Shown here: positions 1 through 11,344 of the stretch, in pieces
How positions within the stretch are numbered: position 1 is the stretch's first letter
How the letters are laid out: every line of letters starts with the position of its first letter
NCBI GenBank assembly: GCA_001599755.1
Contig: BCHX01000001.1
Location: 7,068,001 to 7,132,000, forward strand
Direction of reading: 5' to 3'
DNA: 64,000 nucleotides
Origin: Gliomastix tumulicola
Taxonomy: Eukaryota; Ascomycota; Sordariomycetes; Hypocreales; Bionectriaceae
Notes under the pieces: model-generated
The model's input: the letters and a program-made list of their open reading frames with translations, nothing else
Told to the model about the DNA's origin: nothing
The model's database searches: none
Program-made: the position numbers and the translations under genes

Positions 1-3000
1 GCAATGAATTCGGGAGCGCAGTGCGGTATGCCAGAGTTCGATAGAGTGTCCCCGGCGAAATCCAACTATTTGGCCATCAGGCGAGAGGCAGGGTTCTTGT
101 CTTGGATGCGGATTCTTTTCGCCGTGTTGAGCCTCATGATTGAGACTGATGTCCCAAACCTTCGCAAAGTATTGTGTCTCGCACGAGATAGCACGGCTTC
201 CTGTGGGCGATATTGTGAGGGACTGAGACCACATTCCTAGAGCAGTGACTTGCCTGGCGACCTCTCCGGTTGCGACAGACCACAAAGATATTGTGTCATG
301 TAGCTCATGTATGGAGACTGTAGCAAGGAATTTGCCGTTGGATGAACATTCCATATGGACAATGCCCTGCGGTCCCTTCGCAAAATGTCGAGAGGATGCA
401 TTATCAGGATTCTCGAGATTCCAGACAAGAATTGTTCCGTTTTTGAAGGCAGAGAACAGGTTCATCTCATCCTTTGAAAAGGAGAACGCAGAGACGTCTT
501 CGTTTTCCAACAACACCGCCGGAGGCATTTCCTCCATGTCTAGACGCTTAATAGTAATGCCTCTACCGGTGCTGAACGCCAAAAGTTTCCGATGTGATGC
601 CAAACCTATCTTGAGGACACTCTCCCATTGGCCCTCCAGTAACAGCTTCTCCGGTGGAGACTCAGTAGCGTCCAGACTTTGCATAACGAGTGACCGACGT
701 ATAATTTTAGACTCCTGGTCGTAGTCCTCGGTGATTCCCACGATGTCTTTATCTTCGAGAGTGGTGGCAAATGCTAAATCGGGAACCCCGTGGATAATCT
801 TCTCACAGGACCAATTCGCCACGTCCCAAACAAGGACGACTCCTTTTTTGTCCGTCCGGCCACTAGCGACAAGCTTTCGGCCGTCGACAGAGTAAGAGAG
901 GGTTGAAAGCTCATGGGTCGTGTTGATTGTTGTAGTGCGAGTCAAAGAATTCAAATCCCATATGACAATCTGATTGCCCCCAATGATCGTCGCAAATTGT
1001 TCAGTGCCAATGATAGGGGAGAAAGCCACATTCCACACGTTGGGGATCGTATGTAGACAGACATCCCACGTAGCACTCTGCTGTGGCTTGACAGTGATCC
1101 ACGATGGCTCTTCATCGCAATACAGACGTCTGACTATGCTCTGGCTGGGACTGAACACGAGAGCCGATGAATAGACCTGTAAGGGGGCCACCTCGATGGT
1201 TTCCCTGTGAGCGAAAAGGAAGCGCATTATATCGTGAAGTAAATCTTTTAGGCTATCATCTGGTGTATGCTTGCAGGTTTAGTTAGCTAAGCATTTATCA
1301 ACTCTTCAGGTCACTACATGTGTACTCACATGTCTCTTCGATAGTTTCACAAATGCTGCCGTCACAAAAGGCAAGCATTTCAGAAGGCTCAGCGCTTCTA
1401 GCCAGTTGAGAAGTCCCCATTTGAGAAAGGATTCGCATAGATTCAGCATTTCCGTGGACTCATCTTCAACTTCGAGAAGATGATGCACCCAGTAAGTGCA
1501 GGAGTACGCGACCGAGGCCAAAGGGTCGGGGTCAGGAACCTCAACTTCCTCTGCAAGAAATCCGGGCTCTTGCAGATCATAGATGTCTCGCCGCAGAACC
1601 TTCAAACTCGCGATCGACCTCGAGAATATTGTGGCATGCTGAGACATATGTTGGCCCTGTTGGGCGCTCTTCAAGAGGAAGTCTTTGGCTGACTGGTGGA
1701 CAAAGTAGACGAAGTCGTTTCTCACAGTGAGGAATGAGCCGCAGGACTCAATCATCTCGTCCAAATATTTGTCTTCCACGGAATTCAGCTCTTCGATGAG
1801 TGTTTTCAACTCAGCTTTCTTGACCGGCCGAAAAACAAAGCACGCTGTCGCCAGTATCTGTCTGATCAGCCCGTCACCCTCTGACTCTGCTGCTATGGTG
1901 TCCATCATGCGCTGATAGAACGGCTCTAAGTCTGGGGGGATGCCCTCAAGCTTCTTGATGGTATCCCAAGCACGCACTCCAGGCCGGGCGAGATTTTGAC
2001 AGACAAGTGCTACCCAGAGAAATGTGTCATTCGCCTTGTTTGATAGCTCTTGGTATACGAGCTCCCTGACGTGAGAGTCGTAGTTCTTCTTCGTGCTCAG
2101 CTCATTGACCTTGACGCGGATGAAGGACTGCACTGCCTCCGAAATGACGTCGTGATTGAGCTCGAGGCGCACGCTGCTCAGCCCCTCAACATCGCCGAGG
2201 TGCTCTTTGATCTCTGGCCAGTTGCGGCTTGATATGATCCACTTCGCATTGCTCTTCTTTGAGAAGTCGATGATGAGTTGGATTAGGTTATCTCGGCCTT
2301 CGGTGCACTCGTCGAGCGCGTCGATCACAAAGACAGGACGCCAATTGCCCAAGCCCTCCAGCATGTCACTCAGCACTGTTCGCAGCGAGTACCATGCATT
2401 CACACTCTCAAACAAGCTCTGGCCCTCGTCATCGTACACCGACCGGATATATGACAATAGTGGCGGCCGGTGTCGCACAAGGCTGTGCAAGAGGCCTCGC
2501 AGCACATTTGTTGATGTCCTGAGCTGAGGAAGCGTGGCTTGGCAGAAGAAGTAGGCCAGCTCGTGATTGAGACTCTCCAGCTGGTCGATAATACCGCACA
2601 GGAGCATGGTCTTGCCTTTTCCAGGGTCTCCCCTGATCCAGAAAAGGTGCGCATTTGGGTCGCGAATGAAATCCTGGTAGCTGCGATGCTCCAGTATCCA
2701 TTTATACGATGCCTCGATCAGGCCACCCTTGGTATGTTCGATGCGCTCCTTGTCCTTTCTCGGGTCTGTGATGTAGAGATCTCGCCGGCACCTGGCATCT
2801 CCTTCATCTTCGTGTCGTTTTTCTTGGAGTCGTGTCTGGTCTCGAACCGCGTCCTTGATAGCGCCAAGTCCAGCCAGCTGGCCGACAGCAGCGGCCTCGA
2901 TTCCTGACAGTGTGCGCTTGATGTGCTCTGTGCTGTACTTGTCCGCATCGGCGCGGATGACTTCTTCCAAAGACTTGATCGACTCGAGTTGCGCGGCCCA

Positions 3001-3777
3001 GTTGTCGATCTTGACCGTGTCTCTGAGGAGCACAGCGGCTTGGCTCTTCTTGTGTAGGCAAACACTGCGGATCTGGTACAGAATGAGCTTCTGGTAAAGC
3101 TTGCAGATTTCATCCTCGAGAGTGGTACGGAGATCGGAGTGGGCGGCTGATCCCTGATTCTCCTGGAGGAGTAGCTCGGACAGCTTCCAGTACCATTCCA
3201 TCCTCATCAGTATGTATGTGAGCCCTTGGCGGTTGGTTTCCGGCTCACTGAGCGGGTTCGTGATGATCCGTAAGGCCCTGTTAGCGCGTCGCCTCTATAC
3301 GTACTATTCATTGGCAGGTCTTACCTCCAAGCCCATTGTGACGCCGACCCAAGCCACTGCTGCGGAGGGGACCGCTTGGACAGCATTTCCCATCACATCC
3401 TTGAGAAACATGACGCATGAAAGCCACTGGGTGGCCTTGTTCTTAGCCTGAACATGTCGCTCTGTGCGGGCAAGTCCGTCGTCGATCAGGCGCTGCATGT
3501 CCGTCGGATTGGACGCAGTTGCCCCAAGTCCTGACAGTATCCGTTCATACGCTTGGATATATTCCGGCTCCTGCTTTTGCAGTTCTTCGTACGCCCTCTT
3601 CCATAGTCGGGCCCCTACAGATGATTGGGGGGGCTGGTTGAGCTGCTGCTGCGTCGCGACTGCTGCTCCTCCAGACGCCGTCGGGGCAGATTGAGAAGCG
3701 CCAGATGATGTCGCGCTACTCGAGGCAGCAGACTTGGGCCGTCTCGCAAATAACTTGCGAAGTTGATCCCTTCCCAT
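1..3777 (-). CDS. NACHT-WD40 NLR-like protein, truncated by the left window edge
   Basis: STAND-type signalling NTPase of the fungal NLR class, linked in other fungi to heterokaryon incompatibility or non-self recognition. Exon 1 (3325-3777) starts at the ATG before GRDQLRKL and has a Ser/Gln-rich lead followed by the first part of a NACHT_N-type helical domain. Exon 2 (ending 1330) completes that domain and carries the NACHT NTPase with Walker A (GDPGKGKT) and Walker B (VFVIDALDE). A 60-nt intron (1270-1329) leads into exon 3 (1-1269), open to the edge, with a linker typical of these proteins (SALVFSP...) and WD40-like blades (VWNVAFSP, IVIWDL, VVLVWDV, ILVWNL). The junction between exons 1 and 2 is abnormal: both exons lie in one frame separated by two TAG stops, and the obvious 47-nt intron (3278-3324) breaks the frame. 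Only a 30-nt intron (3295-3324) restores it. The gene may be intact with an unusual intron, or frameshifted. Confidence 0.85.
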
Positions 3778-4283
3778 TGTCGATATGATGCTCTGTGCTC
3801 TGACGATCAGTTTGCTGGCTTGGTCAGGTTTGAAGGACAGGATCGAGGATATGGATGACGCTGCGTCGAAGGTGAAAGGAGCAAAATACCGAGATATGCA
3901 TCGCTGCCCAACCGAGCGGGTAGACGGTTTATGTGAGATGACGTGCATCTTTTTGTTGTCACAGATGCACGTGATTCTAGGCATCCCTCATGCAGGTCAG
4001 CCTCACGTATCGGAAATGGGTTTCCCCGCTGACAGTGCCAGCTCCTACATGCGAGCATTGGATAATGGGCAAGGAAATCTTTTACACTGAGTAAGTACCT
4101 TATGATGATGATTATACGGTATAAGATGTATTAGGCAATACTATATATAAGGCATGACGGAAGCACCTAAACAAATATTTACGTACAAACGTAGACAAAC
4201 ATACCCGCAGGTAGAGGTAGGCCGAAGTTAGGAAGCACAGTCGTTCCAATATATTTATTTATATTAACAGCCCCTTATTGCAG
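3778..4283. other. Intergenic region, no gene seen
   Basis: Divides the start of the NACHT gene from the end of the chromodomain gene. Open frames continue upstream of position 3777 without a better start. The part near 4100-4270 is AT-rich and is probably the 3' untranslated region of the chromodomain gene. Confidence 0.5.
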
Positions 4284-5417
4284 CTACTCGTCAGTATCGT
4301 CGACATCTATGTCCTTCTTATACTGGTCAACTATCTTCTTGTTCTTGAAATCCTCTTCCTCAACCCATGAATTCTCCGACGCAGGGTAGCCCTCCCACTT
4401 TACGAGATACTCGCGGCTCCCTCTGTCATCCCGATGCGACACAATCGCTTCAACGACAAAGAGCCCATACAAGGGTTTCTTTTCTAAAGTCTGTTTGCGA
4501 TGTTTCTCGTAGTCCTTGATCATTTGAGGATCCACGAAGTCATCCATCGGCACCCACGAATTCTCATCCGAGCTGAAGCCCTCCCACTTGACGAGATACT
4601 CTTTGTAGGTCCCACGCCCTCTGCGATCCAGGATGCGCTCAACATTGTAGAAATCCTCGGGTAAGTTTTCATCATCATCCTTCTCCTCCTCCTCGTCAAA
4701 GGATCCGTCGTCCGATGTGATAGAGGCGAGATCGTCGACAAAGTCTGTGACCTGATAGAGATTGTCAAAGTCATCTTCCAGCTCGTCATCCTCAGACCTG
4801 AGCTTGCCGTCGCCATCCCCGCCATCCTCCCCGAAGCCAGCCTCAGAGGCTTGACTGCTCCTTTTGTCCTCATCGTCACTCGTATGGTCAGTTTCCTCTA
4901 ACGTTTCTGCTTCAGATTCTGCACGGCTAACTTTGACCGGCTGCTGTCTCGTCTGTGTCTGTTTTGCTGACTTCTGTGTCGCCTCGGTTCGGCCGTTTGG
5001 GGGTAGTGACGGCGTCCCCCAGTATTTGGCAGGGGCAACGTGGGCTAGCGACTTGAGCCGTCGCATCAGGGGCGTTGGGCGGCTCCGACCGGGCTTGAGA
5101 GTCGCCCTGCTTTCATCCTTCTTAGTGGACGCCTCTTGCAGAACTTTACTCTGCTCACTCTTCGCCGCTCTCTTCAGCTGGTCCGGGGAGCGAACAGGGG
5201 TCACAGATATATGGCGTCGTTTAGGGGGCGGTGAACCACTTCTCTTCTCAGGCTTGGGAGCAGTCTTGGTCGCGAGCTTTGCTGGGACGGCGTGCTCCTC
5301 CTCCCTGCCTTCGTCTTCTTGTGCATATTTTCGGCGTTTTGAAGAGGAGGCTCGCGGCGACGCCTTAAGGCGACGCTTAGGTTGTTCGGGATGAGGTTTC
5401 GCGACCATTTTTATCAT
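4284..5417 (-). CDS. Tandem chromodomain protein, 377 aa
   Basis: Probable chromatin reader. Residues 1 to about 170 are Lys/Arg/Ser-rich and disordered-looking, with several basic nuclear-localisation-like stretches. An acidic Asp/Glu block follows (about 170-255). Two chromodomains then lie side by side: the first begins FYNVERILD and contains YLVKWEGF with ENSW; the second begins LFVVEAIV and contains YLVKWEGY with ENSW. Aromatic-cage positions appear present in both (Tyr/Trp/Phe in the first, Phe/Trp/Tyr in the second), so methyl-lysine binding is plausible. HP1 proteins instead pair a chromodomain with a chromoshadow domain, and I do not see the second unit as a chromoshadow. Single exon. 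No integrase or reverse transcriptase lies nearby, so it is not an obvious retroelement fragment. Confidence 0.85.
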   Translation of the reverse strand: MIKMVAKPHPEQPKRRLKASPRASSSKRRKYAQEDEGREEEHAVPAKLATKTAPKPEKRSGSPPPKRRHISVTPVRSPDQLKRAAKSEQSKVLQEASTKKDESRATLKPGRSRPTPLMRRLKSLAHVAPAKYWGTPSLPPNGRTEATQKSAKQTQTRQQPVKVSRAESEAETLEETDHTSDDEDKRSSQASEAGFGEDGGDGDGKLRSEDDELEDDFDNLYQVTDFVDDLASITSDDGSFDEEEEKDDDENLPEDFYNVERILDRRGRGTYKEYLVKWEGFSSDENSWVPMDDFVDPQMIKDYEKHRKQTLEKKPLYGLFVVEAIVSHRDDRGSREYLVKWEGYPASENSWVEEEDFKNKKIVDQYKKDIDVDDTDE

Positions 5418-5694
5418 CGTTTCTCACAAGAGGCTACTTCGATATCAGAGGTGACTTGCGTTGATGTTTCTTTTCCGTTTGTGGCTTCCAGAACGTGGCT
5501 AAGAGATGCATTTTATTCTTAATGTCATTTCGGACGCGATTGCCTTAGTTTGCATTGTCCGCTGTCTCAAATTTCGTAACAACAGGGGGACATTGTCCGA
5601 CAGGAGACCCAAACTTCGAACGTTGAAGTCGTCACAACGGAAGCATTGTAGGGTCGCCTAGTGCACTCAACAAACTAAGATACCATTGGCTGGA

Positions 5695-7967
5695 TTACCT
5701 ATCAGTGGCGTCGGGTATCAACCAGTCATCAAGCATTGGATCATAGCCCATCTGACCAAATAACCTATTTGAAGGACGCATATCGTTATCTGTACCGCCT
5801 ACTGTCAGTCTCGATGATATCAGGTGTGGGATGAACGCACAGTCAATTGCCTCTTGGCCGGGAACGGTACCATCCACGTGTATAGCCCAGTCTTTAAGTT
5901 GACCAGGAGTTGAGGTGCTTCCCTCCTCCTCATGTCTAGGCTCCCGGCCTTGTTCAAGCCCTTGTTCATCCGCAGATTCCAGCACCGTTCCAATTGCTTT
6001 GACTGCCCGTGCGGCTTCACGCGAAACTGGCGCGGATTTTCTCCAGATCAGAAGCGAATGTTGAAGGGCAGCTCTCATGTTGTCACCTTCCTCCTGGGCT
6101 ACATGAACTTGTCGATGAAGCACAGAGCATAGGATCATGGTCGCAATCAAGAACTGATGTTTCATGATGGATGACACACGCCACCGCATCGGCTCTAGCT
6201 GTCCACCGGGCTGCGTCTCTTCGTCAAGGATTCGCTGGATATCGAGCACTTCTAGGGACGCACTGATGCAAGCTCTGTGAGATTCTTCAGAGGCCCGCAG
6301 GGGTACGAACAAGTATCGCCGATGCAGCATCAGTTTGCCCTTGAGGAACATGTGTGCGATAAACAGGCGCGACATGATGACTTGCGGCGCGTCTGTAATG
6401 CTCATATCCATCGGCTTCATCTTCAACACAGGCGGGATACAGTCGCCGGCTTCCGTCAGGAGCTTGTCGAGTCGAATCACCTCGACATGCTCCAATTCCG
6501 GTTTGTTGGTCGCCGCGGAAATGGTTCCAAGGACGGTGGCGATTCTCCGGCCAGCAATGACGCTGAGCACCCGAGTGTATTCTGTCTCAGCCTTTGGATG
6601 TTGTCTCGAGTTTGCCTCCTCCTCGTCTTGCAGGTCGTTGTCGTCTAAATTTAGCGGCTCACGTGTGTCCCACTGGGCTTCCGAAATGATACAAGGCATG
6701 CCCATCTGGCTTGATATGAGAGCATCGCCCAGGAGCACAGACGCCCAGAGTCTCCGTCTCATCTCCTTCTTGAGGGACACGGACGGTGATTCGTCAGATG
6801 CGAAATTCGAAGGGTCTCGGTGGTATCCAGCCCTCATGGCGAGGTTGACAGTCAGCCCGAGAAGGTACCAGAGGTCCCCTCCTGCATCAGCGTGCATTGA
6901 GAACTCGATGTGGACGTAGTGGATGAGGGTTTCCAGGCTGTAAGGTCCTGCTCGGGTATACTCCCCCATTGTCAGGCATTGCACGACCTTCTGGCAGTAG
7001 AACCTGACCTCGCCGTCATGGGGAGCGTCGGATGCGAGGAGGGCCAGGGAGATCATGCTGAAGAGCAGACCGATCCACATAATGGGAGTTCCTGTCGAGT
7101 CATCCCAGAAAGATTGATACTGGAACTCGTTAGTGGCAGCCTAAACGCGAGATAGCATCACATACCTGGCGCAGAAAGGTCGGAGCGTGGACCACATCTG
7201 CGGCGATTAGCATATAGTAGATTACAGGTAACAGAGCGACTCACAGTACGCGAGACCGAGACGATTGAAGTAACATGACAGATGACGGTCGACAACACTC
7301 TTAGGTGGAAGCCCAGCGATGATCTCTTCCCGGGAGGCATGATGACCGGAGGCATATAGGAGCAAAGCATGGTGCTTCGTTGTGCTGATGGGAGTTGCAC
7401 CGTCCGCATCTCCGATCGATAGACCCTCCTCTTGCTCTCGACTAAAGTGATCCTTGAGGTCTTCAATACTCTCAAGTATCGCCGCCCAGTGGTCCCCGCT
7501 GACGTAGGGAAGGTCAGATGCATGAGCGCCCATGATTCCTGGGTCTGCCTGAGAGGTCCCTGCGGATGGAGCACTGCTCTCCCTCGGCGGTAGCTGTCTT
7601 CCGGCTGGGGCCTTAGACCTGCTCATTAAGGATGTGACGAGGGTCTCAAGGTGCTCAAGGCGGTCCTGGACATTCGGCCTTGCGTCCCCAACACGCGCCG
7701 CCTCATTCAGCCCGGCGTACACGCATTGTAGATCTCGGGAAGTGCAGTTCGAGCAGGCAGGATGCTGCCTGTCGCAGCGGAGCCTAGACGCAACCTGGTT
7801 AGATGGTATCCACGCTGTTCTTATCGACCAACCTACTTGCGTCTCCTGCAGTGATGGCAGGACAGCTGCGGCTTTTCGCGTCGTCTCGCGAGACTTGGCC
7901 TAGAATACGGAGCGGCGGTAAGGTCACTGCCGTGACCGTCCGCGGACGAGTCGCCCGGGCCGTTCAT
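5695..7967 (-). CDS. Zn(II)2Cys6 transcription factor with fungal_trans domain, 708 aa
   Basis: Four exons: 7837-7967, 7245-7783, 7166-7197 and 5695-7119; introns of 53, 47 and 46 nt; 2127 nt in frame. The zinc cluster spans the first intron and reads CHHC-RRRKLRC, then C with SNC and LQC, giving C-x2-C-x6-C-x6-C-x2-C-x6-C. A linker/coiled-coil stretch (DRLEHLETLV) follows, then a fungal_trans middle homology region (MWIGLLFSM, GLTVNLAMRAGYHRDP, MRRRLWASVLLGD). The start ATG at 7967 lies about 38 codons before the first Cys. It is divergent from the glutathione S-transferase gene with 232 bp between the two ATGs, so co-regulation is possible. A GTCCGCGGAC palindrome lies inside exon 1 (7938-7947). 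Its regulon is unknown. Confidence 0.92.
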
Positions 7968-8199
7968 TCTGCGGGCTTTGGAGAGGATGCTAACGGTGAG
8001 TCAATGGCGTTGAGCTAGTGACAAATGTCAGGAGTTAACGTCCGATCCTCCGACATCCGCCGGACCATCCGCGGCCCCACTGCGGACGACCCAGAGGTTG
8101 AAGCTGGTCAGAAGTATAAGTAGACGATGCTGGTGATATAATTGGTATGTGCTTCATCCTGTTGTATTAGTCATCTCGGCATTCAGACGACATCCCAGC
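7968..8199. promoter_or_regulatory. Divergent promoter of the regulator and GST genes, rich in CCG/CGG triplets
   Basis: This 232-bp gap separates two start codons facing away from each other. Positions 8041-8090 hold a dense run of CCG and CGG triplets, including TCCGATCCTCCGAC, CCGCCGGACC, TCCGCGG and TGCGGACG. Zn2Cys6 proteins bind paired CCG/CGG triplets, so the neighbouring regulator is a candidate binder. A TATA-like GTATAAG lies at about 8114. The binding itself is inference. Confidence 0.4.
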
Positions 8200-8874
8200 A
8201 TGGCCCTCCTCATCCACCACCTCCACGTCTCCCAGTCCGAGCGACTCCTCTGGCTCTGCGAGGAACTCGGCATCCCCTACACCATCCAATGTTACAACAG
8301 GGCACCTCTCCTTGCACCCCCCGAGTACAAAGCCCTCCACCAGCAGGGCACATCCCCCGTCATCCAGCACGGAGATGTCACACTCGCCGAAAGCGGAGCC
8401 TGTGTCGAATACATCTGCCACAGACTCGCCTCGGCAGAGCAGCGCGGCCCCCTCATCGTCCATCCGGACGCTCCAGAGTATCCGGACTTCCTGTACTGGT
8501 GGTATTGGGTGAATGGGTCGTTTCAGCCGACACTTGGTCGCTCGATGGCGGCACGAGGGGCGGTCGATGAGAATAACCCCATGCAAGCGATGGCCAAGGA
8601 CCGACTACAGCGGGCACTGAAGGGGCTGAACGATAGGTTGGCTGAGAATGAGTGGCTTGCCGGCGCACAGTTCACTGTGGCAGACATCATGGTTGTCTTT
8701 CCGCTCACTACGATGCGATATTTCTTCGCCTACAGTCTCCACGAGCATGGCAATATTGTGAGATATCTCGAGCGAGTGGGCAGGAGAGAAGCATATCAGA
8801 GGGCGATGAAAAGAGGCGATCCTCGGATGGATCTGGTCTTGGGAGCAGATCCTCCCCAAATGACTATGATGTAG
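8200..8874 (+). CDS. Glutathione S-transferase, 224 aa
   Basis: Cytosolic GST expected to conjugate glutathione to electrophiles. I chose the ATG before ALLIHHLHVSQSERLLW because it starts directly at the thioredoxin-like N-terminal domain; the open frame extends back to 8149 without useful sequence. The N-terminal half has the GST_N pattern with GTSPVI (the cis-proline region) and LAESGA for the gamma-glutamyl contact. The C-terminal helical half ends its core with LAGAQFTVADIMV, the usual N-capping/hydrophobic staple region. Length is normal. Single exon. The divergent neighbour is a Zn2Cys6 regulator that could control it. Confidence 0.93.
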   Translation: MALLIHHLHVSQSERLLWLCEELGIPYTIQCYNRAPLLAPPEYKALHQQGTSPVIQHGDVTLAESGACVEYICHRLASAEQRGPLIVHPDAPEYPDFLYWWYWVNGSFQPTLGRSMAARGAVDENNPMQAMAKDRLQRALKGLNDRLAENEWLAGAQFTVADIMVVFPLTTMRYFFAYSLHEHGNIVRYLERVGRREAYQRAMKRGDPRMDLVLGADPPQMTMM

Positions 8875-9555
8875 GCGGAACAGCAACAGACAAGATGAAC
8901 GGAAAGACCAAAATCGTCATCTCGAACAGTGTACAATACTCCACTCACTTAGATATTTATAGAGTATTCAACAGTGTAGGAATCAAGGCCAGGTCATGGA
9001 AGTGCATCAGTCATTCAGTTCTAGATGTATGACAGCTCAGAGAGTCCCAAGAAATAAGCCATCGCTTCCCCGAGAACTACCAGAACTTTACCGTCGTCGC
9101 TACAGGCGATGTCTTCGACATTGTCGTCGAACTTCCCTTTCTTGCGTGGCTTCCAACAGGCGGATGTTCCCAGGTCTCGGCGCGTCCCCCATGGCGGTGC
9201 CTCTCGTCCACCGAAGCCGCCGGACTGGAGCATGACATTTCATAAAGCTATCACACCATTTCGGCAAACTGGTCGCATGCATGTCACGAATCAGCCGGTC
9301 GCCTAACTAGTATCGAAGAGGTCTCCCCCTAGTACTCGTGGCCTCCACGTCGGCGCCAATGTCGATCAGGACTCTTGTCCCCGTCATACTTGACATTAGT
9401 TAGATCACCACGCCCATCACAAGAAGAAAGAGCCCCCTAGCTTAGTTCTCAACTGATTCATGTTAAAGATACTATTCATGGCCCCTGGTGCGTAGTGCAT
9501 CAAGTACTTTTGTCTATTCAGGTCTTCCCTGTTTCCCGACCTTCCAGTTCACATT
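8875..9555. other. Intergenic region with one doubtful small ORF
   Basis: Probable 3' regions of the GST gene and the FAD oxidase gene. The only frame with some coding character is on the minus strand (9021-9233), listed separately. Nothing else is recognisable. Confidence 0.4.
9021..9233 (-). CDS. Possible small hypothetical protein, 70 aa
   Basis: An ATG-started frame reads MLQSGGFGGREAPP and ends ...AYFLGLSELSYI. Its second half (VEDIACSDDGKVLVVLGEAM) looks protein-like. No domain, splice partner or signal peptide is seen. It may be a short gene, the last exon of a lost gene, or chance. Confidence 0.25.
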   Translation of the reverse strand: MLQSGGFGGREAPPWGTRRDLGTSACWKPRKKGKFDDNVEDIACSDDGKVLVVLGEAMAYFLGLSELSYI

Positions 9556-11042
9556 CTAGACACCCGTCTTGGGCCAGCCCTTGAAGGGTCCGATCGTCTT
9601 CAGATCACGGCTTGGGATGTACATCTCGCACGCAGCGCCATCATCCGGACGATCCCAGGCCCACTTGGCCGCCTTCTCCTGTGCCAACTCCCCGAGCAGT
9701 CGCTGCGTGACATACTTGCCAATGTTGGGGAGGAACTTCCACGCGTGGAAAGACCCGGCGCCAGTCACAAGAAGGTTCTTGCAGTGAGGGTGATAATCGA
9801 TGATCCAGTCCTGGTTCGGGCTGACAGCATCCCTAGTTGGGGTCAGTATATCTCTGGAAACAAGGCGCATGAGTCGCCAGGGCGGACGCGAGACGGTAAA
9901 GTCCCTTGTCTGATCCCGGGCTTAGACTGTACTTACCAGCACATGCGATAGGACTCGATCTGCAATCCCTTGATGTGGTCGCCGAACATATTCTTGACGA
10001 CATTGCCCACTTCCTGCTTCAAGCCTTCGGGGACATCCTGGCTGAACGTGGTCTTGGATACATCAGACGGCGGGACCGAGATTGGCTTCCCGAGCCCTTC
10101 ATGGTGCTCGATGTTGGTGAAGCTGACTTCACAGTTGAACTTGAGACGGCCGTTCAGAGGCGGAATGCTTTCGCCTGTTAGTTAAGCATCATCGTCAGTC
10201 ATGCGGGTAAAGAGTAGCTGTCAACGTCGGGAACACTAACCGTGCGTGTGCCACATGCCGAGGAAGTGGCAAGGCGTGCCCTCAAACTTAGACTCCTCGC
10301 TAGGGTCATACGTCGCCGCGCACTGGACCGCCCCCGCAGCAACCATGCGGCCGTTGACTTGGAGCTCGTCCCAGGTAGGATCAGTATCGGCCAGAAACCT
10401 CGCCGTGTGGGCGCCGACGCAGAGGATCGTCTGCTCCTTGGCGGTGATGGCCCGGCTAGACCCGTCGTCGTTGCGCACCTGGATGCCCCTGCAGGACCGG
10501 TCATCAGCCAGGTCAAGACGCACGACATCGGCCTTGACGAAGAGGACACCGGCTTCCTCGGCGGCAATCATGGCACTCGACAGCGCGCCCGTGGCCTCGC
10601 CCCAGCCGCTCTCCGGGTTGAAGTAGGCCTCGGCGGCGCCCGTCCAGTCGGCGGCGGAGAAGGCAGGGAACCGGGCGCGGGCAGCATCAAGCGTCATGAC
10701 CTCGGCGCCCGAGTCGTGGCCCAGAGCGCGGTAGTTCTCGAGCGAGGCGCGGCCCATGCCGATCTCCTCTGCGAACAGGATGCCGCATTGCTTGAAGTAC
10801 GGCTGGTAGACTGGGTTGGTCTTCCACTCCTCGATGGCCTCGAGGGCGAGGGAGGTGTAGAGCAGATCGGGGTAGTCGGCGCGGATGATCTTGTTGTAGT
10901 CGCTGGAGGCAGCGCCGGGGTTTGGGCGCTCACGGTCGACGAGCAGGATCTTCTTGGAGGGCTGACGAGCCGCGAGGTGAATTGCCGTTGAGATGCCGAA
11001 GACGCCAGCACCGACGATGACGTAGTCTGCGCCCTCCTCCAT
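9556..11042 (-). CDS. FAD-dependent amine oxidase of the fructosyl-amino-acid/sarcosine oxidase family, 438 aa
   Basis: Predicted to oxidise a secondary amine or glycated amino acid with release of hydrogen peroxide. Three exons: 10241-11042, 9937-10174 and 9556-9832; introns of 66 and 104 nt; 1317 nt in frame. The Rossmann FAD motif is at residues 6-20 (VIVGAGVFGISTAIHLA). DYNKIIRADY is the family signature after it. Near the C-terminus, SYRMCWD carries the Cys expected to bind FAD covalently, followed by DWIIDYHP and the closing glycine motif VTGAGSFHAWKFLPNIG. The C-terminus is KTGV, so the peroxisomal SKL-type tail found in many relatives is absent. Substrate cannot be assigned; L-saccharopine or L-pipecolate oxidase-like activity is also possible. 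Confidence 0.9.
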
Positions 11043-11344
11043 GATGTTGAGGTTGATAGTGGTGAGAGGAGACGGATGAGGGATGGGAGTGAAGGATGGA
11101 GGATGGATGGGTGCAGGCGAAGCACGTGTGAAAAACACTGAACGGCAAAAAGGTTGTTGAGTTGCCTGGGGTGGCTGGAAGCTTATGTTTGCAATTCAGA
11201 TGGAGGGGAAGAGGTGCTCTCCTCTCTCATTAGGTAAGCTAGATAACCGCACGGCAAAAGTACAGTGCACATTCACCCGGTTGGGAGATGCTGTCGGCTT
11301 CTGAGGTACGCTCTCTCCCGATTGTTGATCCCAGCGTATTTTTC

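Noticed and set aside
4284..5417. Retrotransposon chromodomain remnant
   Set aside because: No integrase, reverse transcriptase or terminal repeats nearby, and the gene is intact with a full N-terminal region.
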